Part shown: positions 43,762-53,422 of the stretch, piece by piece
How positions within the stretch are numbered: the first letter of the stretch is position 1
Layout: each line of letters begins with the position of its first letter
Source: PKWO01 sp036561005
Lineage (GTDB): Bacteria; Pseudomonadota; Gammaproteobacteria; Burkholderiales; Burkholderiaceae_D
Assembly: GCA_036561005.1 (NCBI GenBank)
Contig: DATBQE010000031.1
Coordinates: forward strand, 28,788 to 92,787
DNA: 64,000 nucleotides
Reading direction: 5' to 3'
The notes under the pieces: generated by a model
Told to the model about the DNA's origin: nothing
The model's input: only the letters and a program-made list of their open reading frames with translations
Databases searched by the model: none
Position numbers and translations under genes: made by a program

Positions 43762-46584
43762 ATGGAATTAGCCAAATCCTTCGAACCCGCCGACATTGAA
43801 GCCTTTTGGCGCACCGAGTGGGAACAGCGCGGTTACTACACCGCCACCACCGATGCCGCCAAGCCTGCGTTCAGCATCCAGTTGCCGCCGCCCAACGTCA
43901 CCGGCACGCTGCACATGGGCCACGCCTTCAACCAGACGATTATGGATGGTTTGACGCGCTATCACCGCATGCGCGGCTACAACACGGCCTGGATCCCCGG
44001 CACCGATCATGCCGGCATCGCGACGCAGATCGTTGTCGAGCGGCAACTCGATGCGCAGAAAGTCTCGCGCCACGACCTGGGCCGGGAAAAGTTTGTCGAA
44101 AAAGTCTGGGAGTGGAAGGAAAAGTCGGGCTCGACCATCACCGGCCAAATGCGCCGCATGGGCGCGTCGACCGACTGGGGTCGCGAATACTTCACGATGG
44201 ACGACAAAATGTCCAAGGCCGTAACCGAGGTGTTTGTGCGCCTGTTCGAACAAGGCCTGATCTATCGCGGCAAGCGGCTGGTCAACTGGGACCCGAAACT
44301 GGGTACGGCGGTGTCGGACCTCGAGGTGTCGTCCGAAGAAGAAGACGGCTCGATGTGGTACATCCGCTATCCGCTCGCCGATGGCAGCGGCCACATCACG
44401 GTTGCGACCACGCGCCCTGAAACCTTGCTCGGCGACAGTGCCGTGGCGGTCGACCCCACCGACGAACGTTTTCAGCATCTGATCGGCAAGCTGCTCAAGC
44501 TGCCTTTGACCGAGCGCGAAATCCCGATCATCGCCGACGATTACGTCGACAAGGAATTCGGCACCGGCTGCGTGAAGATCACCCCCGCGCACGACTTCAA
44601 CGACTATCAGGTTGGCCTGCGGCACAACCTGGCGCAAATCAACGTGCTGACGCTGGACGCCAAGATCAGCGACGAAGCGCCTGCAGCGTATCGCGGCCTG
44701 GACCGCTTCGCCGCACGCAAGCAGATCGTGGCCGATCTCGACGCGCAAGGCTTGCTGGCCGAAGTCAAAGCGCACAAGCTGATGGTGCCGCGCGGTGACC
44801 GTACCGGCGTGGTACTTGAACCGATGCTGACCGACCAATGGTTTGTCGCCATGAGCAAGCCGGCACCGGAGGGCACGCATTTCCCCGGCAAATCGATTGC
44901 CGAAGTCGCCCTGGAAAAGGTCGCCAACGGCGAAGTCAAGTTCGTGCCTGAAAACTGGACCACGACTTACAACCAGTGGCTCAACAACATCCAGGACTGG
45001 TGCGTCTCGCGACAACTGTGGTGGGGTCACCAGATTCCGGCGTGGTATGACGACACAGGCAATATCTACGTCGCACGCAGCGAAGCCGAGGCCCAGGCAC
45101 AGGCTGGCGGCAAGGCAATACGCCGTGATGCGGACGTGCTCGACACGTGGTTCTCGTCGGCCCTGGTGCCCTTCTCCACGCTCGGTTGGCCGGCGCAAAG
45201 TGCCGATCTCGACATGTTCCTGCCGTCCACCATCCTGGTCACCGGTTTCGACATCATCTTCTTCTGGGTGGCGCGCATGGTCATGATGACCACGCATTTC
45301 ACCGGCAAAGTACCATTTGATAAAGTCTACATCCACGGTCTGATTCGCGACAGCAACGGCCAGAAAATGTCGAAGTCCAAGGGCAATACGTTGGACCCGA
45401 TAGACTTGATCGACGGCATCTCTATCGATGAATTGGTCGCAAAGCGCACCACCGGCCTGATGATTCCGAAGGACGCGCCAAAAATCGAAAAGGCCACACG
45501 CAAGGAATACCCGAACGGTATCGCCGCCTTCGGCACCGATGCCCTGCGTTTCACCATGGCCAGCTACGCCAGCCTCGGTCGCAACATCAATTTCGACCTG
45601 AACCGCTGCGAAGGCTATCGCAATTTCTGCAACAAGCTGTGGAACGCCACGCGCTTTGTGCTGATGAATGTGGAAGGCAAGGACTGTGGCACGGCCGAGC
45701 ACCCGGCAGATTCGTGCGGCCCAGGCGGTACTCTCGATTTCTCGCAGGCCGACCGCTGGATTTCCTCGACGCTACAACGTACCGAAGCCGAAGTCGAAAA
45801 GGGCTTCGCCGACTATCGCTTCGACAACATCGCCACAGCGATCTACAAATTCGTCTGGGATGAGTATTGCGACTGGTACCTCGAAGTCGCCAAGGTGCAG
45901 ATGCAACATGGCACCGAAGCACAGCAGCGCGCCACGCGCCGTACCCTGCTGAAGACGCTGGAAACGGTACTGCGCCTGGCGCACCCGATAATCCCGTTCA
46001 TCACCGAAGCGCTGTGGCAAACGGTCGCGCCGCTGTCGGGCAAGACGCTGAACCCGGCGGGCGACTCGATCATGCTGCAGCCCTACCCGGTCGCGCAGCC
46101 GCAAAAGATTGACGAGAACGCCGAAGCCTGGATGCAAAAATTGAAGGCGCTGACGGACGCCTGCCGCAACCTGCGCGGCGAAATGCAGCTGTCGCCGGCC
46201 AAGCGCGTACCCCTCATTGTGCAGGCCGATCAGGCCGAAGAACGGACCAGATTGGCCGAATATTCGTCTTATCTGCAAGCGCTGGCGAAACTCTCGGAAG
46301 TTCAGGTTGTCGAAGCATTGCCTGAATCGCCGGCCTCGGTTGCCGTCATTGGGGAAACCAGGCTGATGCTGAAGGTGGAAATCGACGTCGCAGCCGAACT
46401 TGAGCGCCTGGGCAAGGAGATCGCGAAGGTGGAAGGTGAAATCGCCAAGGCGGAAACCCAGCTCGGCAACGAAAGTTTCGTGGCACGTGCGCCGGCGGCC
46501 GTTGTGGCGCAGATGCAGGAACGGCTTGCCGGACTGCGTGCCACGCTCGTGAAGTTACGCGAACAATACAATAAGCTGAAATAG
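43762..46584 (+). CDS. valS: Valyl-tRNA synthetase
   Basis: Class I synthetase charging tRNA-Val. The 940-residue product has the HIGH-type motif HMGH (51-54) after LPPPNVTGTL, the CP1 editing domain (with TTRPETLLGD), DWCVSRQLWWG, KMSKSKGN at about 535, and a C-terminal arm of long coiled-coil helices (ELERLGKEIAKVEGEIAKAE). Full length. It is divergent from the thi operon. Confidence 0.97.
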   Translation: MELAKSFEPADIEAFWRTEWEQRGYYTATTDAAKPAFSIQLPPPNVTGTLHMGHAFNQTIMDGLTRYHRMRGYNTAWIPGTDHAGIATQIVVERQLDAQKVSRHDLGREKFVEKVWEWKEKSGSTITGQMRRMGASTDWGREYFTMDDKMSKAVTEVFVRLFEQGLIYRGKRLVNWDPKLGTAVSDLEVSSEEEDGSMWYIRYPLADGSGHITVATTRPETLLGDSAVAVDPTDERFQHLIGKLLKLPLTEREIPIIADDYVDKEFGTGCVKITPAHDFNDYQVGLRHNLAQINVLTLDAKISDEAPAAYRGLDRFAARKQIVADLDAQGLLAEVKAHKLMVPRGDRTGVVLEPMLTDQWFVAMSKPAPEGTHFPGKSIAEVALEKVANGEVKFVPENWTTTYNQWLNNIQDWCVSRQLWWGHQIPAWYDDTGNIYVARSEAEAQAQAGGKAIRRDADVLDTWFSSALVPFSTLGWPAQSADLDMFLPSTILVTGFDIIFFWVARMVMMTTHFTGKVPFDKVYIHGLIRDSNGQKMSKSKGNTLDPIDLIDGISIDELVAKRTTGLMIPKDAPKIEKATRKEYPNGIAAFGTDALRFTMASYASLGRNINFDLNRCEGYRNFCNKLWNATRFVLMNVEGKDCGTAEHPADSCGPGGTLDFSQADRWISSTLQRTEAEVEKGFADYRFDNIATAIYKFVWDEYCDWYLEVAKVQMQHGTEAQQRATRRTLLKTLETVLRLAHPIIPFITEALWQTVAPLSGKTLNPAGDSIMLQPYPVAQPQKIDENAEAWMQKLKALTDACRNLRGEMQLSPAKRVPLIVQADQAEERTRLAEYSSYLQALAKLSEVQVVEALPESPASVAVIGETRLMLKVEIDVAAELERLGKEIAKVEGEIAKAETQLGNESFVARAPAAVVAQMQERLAGLRATLVKLREQYNKLK

Positions 46585-46705
46585 AGCATTCAATCTATAC
46601 GCATTCTGGGGGGATGGCAGCGCAACGTTTCCGTGCGATGATTTGCAAAAATCACTGCGCGGAAATATAACCGCGTCAACCATAAATCGGACTCGGGAGA
46701 ATTGA

Positions 46706-47155
46706 ATGAAGCGAATAATCATTGCCACAATCGCCGCAGTAGCTTCACTTTCCGCGGCCAGCGCTTGGGCTGACCTGGCTTCGCCAGTGGGCTTGTGGAA
46801 AAACATCGACGACAAGACCGGCAAATCAAAGGCCTTGATTCGAATTGTTGAAATCAACGGCGAATTGATCGGCAAAATCGAAAAGATATTTCCCGAACCC
46901 GGCCAGACCCCGACGCCGAAATGCGACAAGTGCGAAGGCGCGCTGAAGGATCAGCCAATAGTCGGGCTGACCATTCTTTCCGGCATGAAACGCGACGGCG
47001 ATGAATACAACGGCGGGAAAATTCTCGACCCCGACAATGGCAAGGTCTACAGCAGCAAGCTTTCCGTCGCCGACGCCGGCAAGAAATTGAACGTACGCGG
47101 CTTCATTGGCATGCCGTTCATCGGCAGGTCGCAAATCTGGCTGCGCGAGGAATAA
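46706..47155 (+). CDS. DUF2147 family secreted protein
   Basis: Function unknown. The 149-residue product has a signal peptide (about 1-22, cut after SAWA) and the DUF2147 pattern: SPVGLWKNIDDKTGKSKALI, KIEKIFPEPGQ, CDKCEGALKDQPIVGLTILS, GGKILDPDNGKVYSSKLS and FIGMPFIGRSQIWLRE. The two close cysteines (CDKC) could form a disulfide or bind metal. A bidirectional terminator follows. Confidence 0.85.
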   Translation: MKRIIIATIAAVASLSAASAWADLASPVGLWKNIDDKTGKSKALIRIVEINGELIGKIEKIFPEPGQTPTPKCDKCEGALKDQPIVGLTILSGMKRDGDEYNGGKILDPDNGKVYSSKLSVADAGKKLNVRGFIGMPFIGRSQIWLREE

Positions 47156-47168
47156 GCTCGTTGTAGTC

Positions 47169-47195
47169 AAGGAGCGGCATCAATTGCCGCTCCTT
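47169..47195. terminator. Bidirectional terminator
   Basis: Perfect 11-base arms AAGGAGCGGCA/TGCCGCTCCTT with a 5-base loop, between convergent genes. Confidence 0.75.
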
Positions 47196-47199
47196 ATGT

Positions 47200-48024
47200 T
47201 CAAACAAACGAAATCGACAGCCCCGGCAAACTGATGCCGGAAAAAGCAGTAGCCCAGGTTTGGCCCGCTTCGATTGGCACAACATCGGCCCATGTGCCGG
47301 TGGTGATGATTTCGCCGGCTGCCAGCGGTGCAAACTGGGTTTGCGCGGACAACATCTGATTCAATTGCCACAAGGCATGCACCGGGCTGCCCCAGACGTC
47401 GCTGCCGAAACCGGCTGAGCGCAATTCGTCGCCGCACGATAGCGAGACGCTGGCATTGGCCAGCACCTCCGGCAGGCTGCGGCGCGATGCCGCAGACAAT
47501 GACTTTGGTTCGCCGATCAACAAGGCGCCATGCATGCCGAACGCAGCAATGGCATCGGCTTCTTCAAATTTCCAATCGGGAAACGGGCAGGTGACGATCT
47601 CGAAAGCGTGCGCCATCCAGTCGATGCAATCGGCAACCTCCTCCAGTGTGGCATTCGGCGACGGCGCACGTGCCAGACTGAACACCAGTTCCGGACCAAC
47701 GCGCGGTTGCAGCGCGCCTTTCAGGCTTTGCAAGCCATGATTATCTTCAATATAGCGCACCGTTGTGTCGAACATCGGCGTCCAGATCGGCATGTGGATC
47801 GGATGGGTCACACCATAGTGTGACCATATCTTGCGATTGGTAAAACCGATCTTGCGGCCGATTTGCACTTCGCCTTGCGCAATGCGTGTTTCAAGGATGC
47901 ATTGCGCAATATCGTAGGCGTCATTGGTCGAGAGCGGCTCTTGCGCAGATAACGGGGGAATCAGTCGCGACTTCGCCCTGGCATCGAGCAATTGGTGCGC
48001 ATAGCGATTGGCTTGGGTAGACAT
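47200..48024 (-). CDS. 2-keto-4-pentenoate hydratase-like (FAH superfamily) protein
   Basis: Probable hydratase or decarboxylase of aromatic meta-cleavage type. From the ATG at 48024 (274 residues) it shows IGRKIGFTNRKIW, PRVGPELVFSLARAP and a hydrophobic middle with AAFGMHGALLIGE. C-terminal SPVHALWQLNQMLS and LAAGEIITTGTWADVVPIEAG match MhpD-like enzymes, and the EL pair supplies metal ligands. A GTG at 48099 is in frame but adds 25 residues not typical of the family. No other catabolic gene is adjacent, so the substrate is unknown. Confidence 0.83.
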   Translation of the reverse strand: MSTQANRYAHQLLDARAKSRLIPPLSAQEPLSTNDAYDIAQCILETRIAQGEVQIGRKIGFTNRKIWSHYGVTHPIHMPIWTPMFDTTVRYIEDNHGLQSLKGALQPRVGPELVFSLARAPSPNATLEEVADCIDWMAHAFEIVTCPFPDWKFEEADAIAAFGMHGALLIGEPKSLSAASRRSLPEVLANASVSLSCGDELRSAGFGSDVWGSPVHALWQLNQMLSAQTQFAPLAAGEIITTGTWADVVPIEAGQTWATAFSGISLPGLSISFV

Positions 48025-48296
48025 CAGCATAGGGGGGCTCGCCGAGAGAACTGCAAAACCGACAGGGGGATCGGACTGCAGGTATTGCAAATTTGCCACA
48101 TCAGCCAGTCAGCGTTAAACCGGCCGGACGAGCACCGATTATGCCGAATTTGATGCCCAATTGGACATGGTTCGGCGAAAAATCAACAAAATACCGATTT
48201 TGTCCCGCTTTTGTCCGATTTGTTGCTACAAATTCAGCACCTGCTACGCATTATTTGGTATGCAAGGCAGAAGGCAATTGCCATACAAGAAATATT

Positions 48297-48779
48297 TCAC
48301 TCGACCTTGGGAGGACGCGCCGCGTTTTGCCGCCTGACCAGCGCTGTCAAATGCTTGTCAAGTTGATTGGCAAACATCTGTCGGTCATTTTGGCTGAACG
48401 GCGCCGGTCCTCCGGTATCGACGCCGCTGGCACGTAACTCGTCCATGAAGCTGCGCATGCCCAGCATTTGCGCAATGTTATCCTTGGTGTAGAACTCGCC
48501 GCGCGGATTCAATGCATCGCCGCCTTTTTCCAGCACATCGGCGGCAAGCGGAATATCGGCAGTGATGACCAGGTCGCCCGGTTGCGTCAGGCGTACGATT
48601 TCCTGATCGGCGACGTCGAACCCGGAGGGCACCTGGATCGCCTTGATGAAGCGCGACGGTGGTGTGCGCATCAATTTATTGGCGACCAGCGTCACCGTAA
48701 TCTCGCGTCGGTCGGCGACACGGAACAGGATGTCCTTGATGACAGCCGGACAGGCATCGGCGTCAACCCAGATATTCAC
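48297..48779 (-). CDS. YaiI/YqxD family protein (UPF0178, DUF188)
   Basis: Conserved PIN-like fold protein of unknown function. The 160-residue product begins MNIWVDADACPAVIKDILFR, the family signature. It continues with VADQEIVRLTQPGDLVITAD, ADVLEKGGDALNPRGEFY and GVDTGGPAPFSQNDRQMFAN. The acidic residues D7 and D9 and the later ITAD could form a nuclease-like metal site. Confidence 0.9.
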   Translation of the reverse strand: MNIWVDADACPAVIKDILFRVADRREITVTLVANKLMRTPPSRFIKAIQVPSGFDVADQEIVRLTQPGDLVITADIPLAADVLEKGGDALNPRGEFYTKDNIAQMLGMRSFMDELRASGVDTGGPAPFSQNDRQMFANQLDKHLTALVRRQNAARPPKVE

Positions 48780-48799
48780 GTATCTGCCTTTCCTTTGAG

Positions 48800-49231
48800 T
48801 TATTTCAGACTGCGCAATGATTCGAGCACGGCGCGGCGGGTATTCAATACTTGCTCCGACAAGCGGGCGCCGGCTTCCTTGTCCGACAACAGAGCCTCAC
48901 CGTCGCGGTTCCACTCTTTCAACAGGTCGTCGGCAGATTGGCTAACCGGTTGCGGCGTCAGCGCGGCGAGATCGTGGATGAACAATACATGGCCGAGTCC
49001 TTTGGCCATGTCGCCGCGCTGGGAGTCTTGATGCAGGTATGCGTAGTCGATGGTTTGCTGCAAGCCGCTCAACTCCTTGAGCATTTCAAATTCTGCAGCG
49101 CGGATGTTGCGGTGTTGTTCGCTCGATTCATTACGCCAGGTGTTGTAGGACAAGGCGCAGATTGCCACCAGCAAGCTTAACAAAGCGAGCAGATTGCGTC
49201 GGATCTGCTGACCCAGGCCCATTGGTTCCAT
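48800..49231 (-). CDS. Small membrane-anchored protein of unknown function
   Basis: The 143-residue product has one N-terminal membrane segment (about residues 13-30, NLLALLSLLVAICALSYNTW). A largely helical soluble part follows (AAEFEMLKELSGLQQTIDYA, then SADDLLKEWNRDGEALLSDK). Its ATG directly abuts the ruvB stop (TAAATG), so it is probably translated from the ruv transcript. A second ATG three codons later is possible. No family recognised. Confidence 0.7.
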   Translation of the reverse strand: MEPMGLGQQIRRNLLALLSLLVAICALSYNTWRNESSEQHRNIRAAEFEMLKELSGLQQTIDYAYLHQDSQRGDMAKGLGHVLFIHDLAALTPQPVSQSADDLLKEWNRDGEALLSDKEAGARLSEQVLNTRRAVLESLRSLK

Positions 49232-50290
49232 TTAGATCGGTTGTTCCCACAAATCGCCATTCCCGCCGCGCGGCGCGGCAACACCGAAGTGCGCATAGGC
49301 TGCCGGCGTGGCAACCCGCCCACGCGGCGTGCGCTGCAGGAAGCCCTGCTGTATCAGGTAGGGCTCAAGCACGTCTTCAATCGTGTCGCGCTCTTCGCCG
49401 ATGGCAGCTGCAAGATTATCGAGTCCGACCGGGCCGCCATTGAACTTGAACAGCACCGCTTCGAGCAGCTTGCGATCCATCAAGTCAAAGCCGACCGCGT
49501 CGACATCGAGCATGACTAGCGCCGCATCGGCCATGGCTTTCGTGATCTCGCCGTTGCCCTTCACTTCCGCATAGTCGCGCACGCGGCGCAACAGACGGTT
49601 GACGATGCGCGGGGTGCCGCGGCTGCGCTTGGCGATTTCAAACGCGCCATCCGGATCGATGGGCGCATTGAGCAAGGCCGCACTGCGTGTCACGATGCGC
49701 GTCAATTCCTGCGGTGTGTAGAACTCCAGCCGACCGACGATGCCGAAGCGGTCGCGCAAGGGATTGGTCAGCATGCCGGCGCGCGTGGTGGCGCCAACCA
49801 GGGTGAACGGTTGCAAGTCGAGGCGCACCGAGCGCGCAGCCGGCCCTTCGCCGATCATAATGTCGATCTGGTAGTCTTCCAGCGCCGGATACAGGATCTC
49901 TTCAACCACGGGCGACAGGCGATGGATTTCGTCGATGAACAGGACGTCGTTGGCTTCGAGGTTGGTCAGCAATGCCGCCAAATCGCCGGCGCGTTCCAGC
50001 ACAGGCCCCGAAGTCTGGCGTAGATTCACACCCATCTCGCGTGCAATGATGTGCGCCAGCGTGGTCTTTCCGAGGCCGGGTGGACCGAACAATAAAGTAT
50101 GGTCAAGCGCTTCCTTGCGCTGACGCGCGGCGGTGATGAAAATTTCCAGTTGCCCACGTACCTTTTCCTGGCCGACATATTCTTCGAGATGCTTCGGCCG
50201 CAGCGCGCGCTCGATCGCCTCTTCATTCGGCGACACAGGCGTAGCCGAGATGATGCGCTGCTCGGTGAAATTATCGGTCTGGATGGTCAT
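49232..50290 (-). CDS. ruvB: Holliday junction branch migration ATPase RuvB
   Basis: Hexameric motor that with RuvA moves Holliday junctions. The 352-residue AAA+ protein has RPKHLEEYVGQEKVRGQLEI, Walker A GPPGLGKTT, Walker B LFIDEIHRL, sensor 1 VGATTRAG, arginine finger region DRFGI, and the C-terminal winged helix with GFLQRTPRGRVATPAAYAHF. It starts 6 bases after the ruvA stop. Full length. Confidence 0.97.
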   Translation of the reverse strand: MTIQTDNFTEQRIISATPVSPNEEAIERALRPKHLEEYVGQEKVRGQLEIFITAARQRKEALDHTLLFGPPGLGKTTLAHIIAREMGVNLRQTSGPVLERAGDLAALLTNLEANDVLFIDEIHRLSPVVEEILYPALEDYQIDIMIGEGPAARSVRLDLQPFTLVGATTRAGMLTNPLRDRFGIVGRLEFYTPQELTRIVTRSAALLNAPIDPDGAFEIAKRSRGTPRIVNRLLRRVRDYAEVKGNGEITKAMADAALVMLDVDAVGFDLMDRKLLEAVLFKFNGGPVGLDNLAAAIGEERDTIEDVLEPYLIQQGFLQRTPRGRVATPAAYAHFGVAAPRGGNGDLWEQPI

Positions 50291-50296
50291 GATGGA

Positions 50297-50875
50297 TTAT
50301 GCCTTCGACAAAGCCTTCAGGGCCAGCTTGATGCCATCGGAGACGCCGCTGCCGGCCGGAACCTGCTTCAGCGCCAGCATGGCTTCCTTGTCCGAATAGC
50401 CAAGCGCCTGCAAGGCATTGAGGATGTCCGAAGTAGCGTCACTATGCACGACGCCGCCGACATGGCCAAGATCGGCGCCGAGCTTGCCTTTCAATTCCAG
50501 CAGCAGGCGTTCGGCGGTCTTCTTGCCTATGCCAGGCACCTTGGTCAGGCGGCCTGCTTCTTGTAGTGTGATGGCTTGCGCGAGATCGGCCACGGACATG
50601 CCTGAAAGTATGGACAAAGCGGTCCGTGCGCCGACGCCGGAAATCTTGATCAGTTGACGGAACACGGTGCGTTCCTCTGCCGTGCCGAAACCATACAGCA
50701 GGTGCGCGTCCTCACGCACCGCCAGATGGGTCAGCAGCATGATTTTCTCGCCAAGGCCGGGAAGATTGTAAAAGGTGCTCATCGGCACATCGACTTCGTA
50801 GCCAACACCATGGCAATCGACCAGCAATTGCGGGGGGTTCTTTTCAATCAGTGTTCCGGAGAGGCGACCTATCAT
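50297..50875 (-). CDS. ruvA: Holliday junction DNA helicase subunit RuvA
   Basis: Tetramer that holds the junction for RuvB. The 192-residue product starts MIGRLSGTLIEKNPPQLLVD and has the OB fold, two helix-hairpin-helix motifs (LIKISGVGARTALSIL and LTKVPGIGKKTAERLLLEL), the acidic pin region, and the C-terminal RuvB-binding domain (SDILNALQALGYSDKEAMLAL). A CTGT half-site upstream lacks the second LexA half. Confidence 0.96.
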   Translation of the reverse strand: MIGRLSGTLIEKNPPQLLVDCHGVGYEVDVPMSTFYNLPGLGEKIMLLTHLAVREDAHLLYGFGTAEERTVFRQLIKISGVGARTALSILSGMSVADLAQAITLQEAGRLTKVPGIGKKTAERLLLELKGKLGADLGHVGGVVHSDATSDILNALQALGYSDKEAMLALKQVPAGSGVSDGIKLALKALSKA

Positions 50876-50932
50876 GGCAATCGATCTAGTTGGGTTCTAT
50901 CTATGATACAGGATGCCGCAGCACCAGATGCA

Positions 50933-51475
50933 TTAACCGATCAGCCTGCCGCCCCTTACTCGCATGCCCTTCTTGATCAAGCCGGGCGCCAGCGCGCCCA
51001 GCGCCGCCAGCGCTTCTCCGCTATGGGCGTGGCAGATCGCCATGCCGAGCGCATCGGCTGCATCGGCACCCGGCAAACCGGGAAGCTGCAACAGGCGCTG
51101 CACCATGTCCTGCACTTGCGACTTGTGCGCCTTGCCGTGGCCGACCACGGCTTGCTTGAGTTGAAGCGCAGTATATTCCGCGACAGCAAGGTCTGCATTA
51201 ACGAGCGCGCAGATCGCCGCGCCGCGCGCCTGGCCCAGCAATAGTGTCGATTGCGGATTGACATTGACGAATACCTTTTCGATTGCGGCGCAATCGGGCG
51301 CGTAAGTGCGCACAACTTCAGCCACGCCATCGAAGATGGTTTTCAGTCGTTGCGGAAGGTCGGCATCGGGCGTTTTGATGGTACCCGATGCAACGTAAGC
51401 AAGCTTGTTGCCCTGCTTGAGGATGACACCGAACCCGGTGGTGCGCAGGCCGGGGTCGATGCCGAGGATCTTCAC
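50933..51475 (-). CDS. ruvC: Holliday junction resolvase RuvC
   Basis: Endonuclease that cuts Holliday junctions. The 180-residue RNase H-fold protein keeps all four catalytic acids at the E. coli positions: D7 (KILGIDPGLRTTG), E66 (AAIEKVFV), D138 and D141 (GADAADALGMAICHAH). It lies 57 bases upstream of ruvA and 16 bases after purH in the same orientation. Confidence 0.97.
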   Translation of the reverse strand: MKILGIDPGLRTTGFGVILKQGNKLAYVASGTIKTPDADLPQRLKTIFDGVAEVVRTYAPDCAAIEKVFVNVNPQSTLLLGQARGAAICALVNADLAVAEYTALQLKQAVVGHGKAHKSQVQDMVQRLLQLPGLPGADAADALGMAICHAHSGEALAALGALAPGLIKKGMRVRGGRLIG

Positions 51476-51491
51476 AAGTTTGGTGCTGCAA

Positions 51492-53054
51492 TCAATGGCG
51501 GAAATGGCGCGTTCCGGTCAACATCATCACGATACCCTGCTCGTCGGCCGCATCGATCACCTCCTGATCGCGCATCGAACCACCCGGCTGGATGACAGCC
51601 GTCGCTCCCGCTTGCACGACGACGTCGAGGCCGTCGCGGAACGGGAAAAAGGCATCCGATGCCACTGCCGACCCAACCAGGGTCAAGCCCGCATTTTGCG
51701 CCTTGATCGATGCAATGCGCGCCGAATCGACGCGACTCATTTGGCCCGCGCCGACCCCGAGCGTCATGCCGTTGCCGCAGAACACGATGGCATTCGACTT
51801 GACGAACTTCGCTACGCGCCAGGCGAACATCATGTCCTGCAGTTGCTGCTGGGTTGGTTGTTTCTTGGTTACGACTTTCAGGTCTGCCAGGGCAACGTTT
51901 TTGGAATCGGGCGATTGCACGAGTAGACCACCGCCCACGCGCTTGAAGTCGTATACGTTAATGCCGTCGCCCAAGGGCACTTCGAGCAAGCGCACGTTTT
52001 GCTTGGCGGCAAACACTTGTTTGGCTGACTCGGTAAACGATGGGGCAATCAGCACTTCGACGAACTGCTTGGCCACCGCTTCCGCAGCATTGCCGTCGCA
52101 CTCGCAATTGAAGGCGATAATGCCGCCGAAAGCCGAAGTCGGATCAGTCTGCAATGCCTTGCTATAGGCTTCGAGCGCGCTCGACCCAACGGCAACGCCG
52201 CAAGGGTTGGCGTGCTTGACGATGACGCAGGCCGTTTCGGCAAATGTCTTGACGCATTCCCATGCCGCGTCGGAATCGGCGATATTGTTGTACGACAATT
52301 CCTTGCCCTGCAATTGTTTGTAATCAGCCAGCGAACCTGCAGCCGGCACCGTGTCGCGATAAAACGCGGCCAACTGGTGCAGATTTTCACCGTAGCGCAT
52401 TTCCTGCACCTTCTTGAAATGCAGATTCAGGGTCGCCGGAAAGGCGCTACGGGTGGCGTGTTGCTTGTCTTCACCAAGCGAAGTGAAGTAATTGGTGATC
52501 GAGCCATCGTATTGCGCAGTGTGGGCAAACACTTTCTTGGCCAGGGCGAACTTGGTTTCATAGGCCACTTCGTCATTGGCCTTCAATTCTTCCAGAACCG
52601 GTGCATAATCGATCGGATCACAAATCACTACCACATCCTTGTGATTCTTGGCCGACGAACGCAGCATGGCCGGTCCGCCAATATCGATATTTTCAATTGC
52701 GTCCTCCAGCGTACATTGCTCCTTGGCCACGGTTTGCTGGAACGGATAGAGATTGACCACCACCATGTCGATCGTGGGAATGCCGTGTTGTTCAAGCGCC
52801 GCCATGTGGGCAGGGAAATCGCGCCGTGCCAGAATGCCGCCATGCACCTTGGGATGCAGTGTCTTGACCCGGCCGTCGAGCATTTCCGGAAAGCCGGTGT
52901 AATCGGCCACTTCCGTGACCTTGATACCGTTATCGGCCAACAGCTTGGCGGTGCCGCCGGTGGAGAGGATGTTGACTCCCATTGCACTCAGTGCGCGCGC
53001 GAAGTCGAGTACGCCGGTCTTGTCGGAAACCGAGATAAGGGCTTGTTTGATCAT
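51492..53054 (-). CDS. purH: Bifunctional AICAR transformylase / IMP cyclohydrolase
   Basis: Last two steps of IMP synthesis. From the ATG at 53054 (520 residues) it begins MIKQALISVSDKTGVLDFAR, the MGS-like IMP cyclohydrolase domain (about 1-150). The AICAR transformylase domain follows, with GENLHQLAAFY, CVIVKHANPCGVA and the C-terminal FFPFRDGLDVVVQAGATAV and GTRHFRH. Two further ATGs just upstream (53060, 53072) are less well placed relative to the GCGGA ribosome site. Confidence 0.96.
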   Translation of the reverse strand: MIKQALISVSDKTGVLDFARALSAMGVNILSTGGTAKLLADNGIKVTEVADYTGFPEMLDGRVKTLHPKVHGGILARRDFPAHMAALEQHGIPTIDMVVVNLYPFQQTVAKEQCTLEDAIENIDIGGPAMLRSSAKNHKDVVVICDPIDYAPVLEELKANDEVAYETKFALAKKVFAHTAQYDGSITNYFTSLGEDKQHATRSAFPATLNLHFKKVQEMRYGENLHQLAAFYRDTVPAAGSLADYKQLQGKELSYNNIADSDAAWECVKTFAETACVIVKHANPCGVAVGSSALEAYSKALQTDPTSAFGGIIAFNCECDGNAAEAVAKQFVEVLIAPSFTESAKQVFAAKQNVRLLEVPLGDGINVYDFKRVGGGLLVQSPDSKNVALADLKVVTKKQPTQQQLQDMMFAWRVAKFVKSNAIVFCGNGMTLGVGAGQMSRVDSARIASIKAQNAGLTLVGSAVASDAFFPFRDGLDVVVQAGATAVIQPGGSMRDQEVIDAADEQGIVMMLTGTRHFRH

Positions 53055-53080
53055 GATCATGTCCGCAGTCAAAATAAATT

Positions 53081-53314
53081 TTAAAGCATGCCGTGCTGCT
53101 GCAATTTCTTGCGCAGCGTATTGCGATTAATCCCCAGCATGTCGGCCGCCTGCGATTGGTTGCCTTCGGCGCGCGCCATCACTGCTTCCAGGATAGGCTT
53201 TTCCACCGTGAAAACCACCATTTCGTATACGTTGGTCGGTTGCTGTTCGCCCAAATCCTTGAAATATTTTTCCAGGCTCTTTTTGACGACGTCTTGTATG
53301 CTGTCTTTACTCAT
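53081..53314 (-). CDS. fis: Fis-family nucleoid DNA-binding protein
   Basis: Small nucleoid-associated DNA-bending regulator. The 77-residue product has an N-terminal helix region (VVKKSLEKYFKDLGEQQPTN) and the C-terminal Fis HTH AEGNQSQAADMLGINRNTLR. It is shorter than the 98-residue enteric Fis, as usual in beta-proteobacteria. dusB-fis is a conserved operon order; purH follows after 26 bases. Confidence 0.94.
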   Translation of the reverse strand: MSKDSIQDVVKKSLEKYFKDLGEQQPTNVYEMVVFTVEKPILEAVMARAEGNQSQAADMLGINRNTLRKKLQQHGML

Positions 53315-53422
53315 GCTTGCACTAGTTTTTTTATATTATTGAAAACTCCGCCGCGCCGCTCCTCGGACGGGAGATGGCGCAAAACGCGAATACGGTATAA
53401 ATACGGTAATTTCTGGGGTAAT

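Noticed and set aside
43768..45702. 644-codon open frame antisense to valS
   Set aside because: Fully inside a clear valS gene and caused by its high-GC codon use; no ribosome site or recognisable domain.
50876..50932. LexA-like CTGT half-site upstream of ruvA
   Set aside because: The second half is not ACAG at the required spacing, so it is not a credible box.
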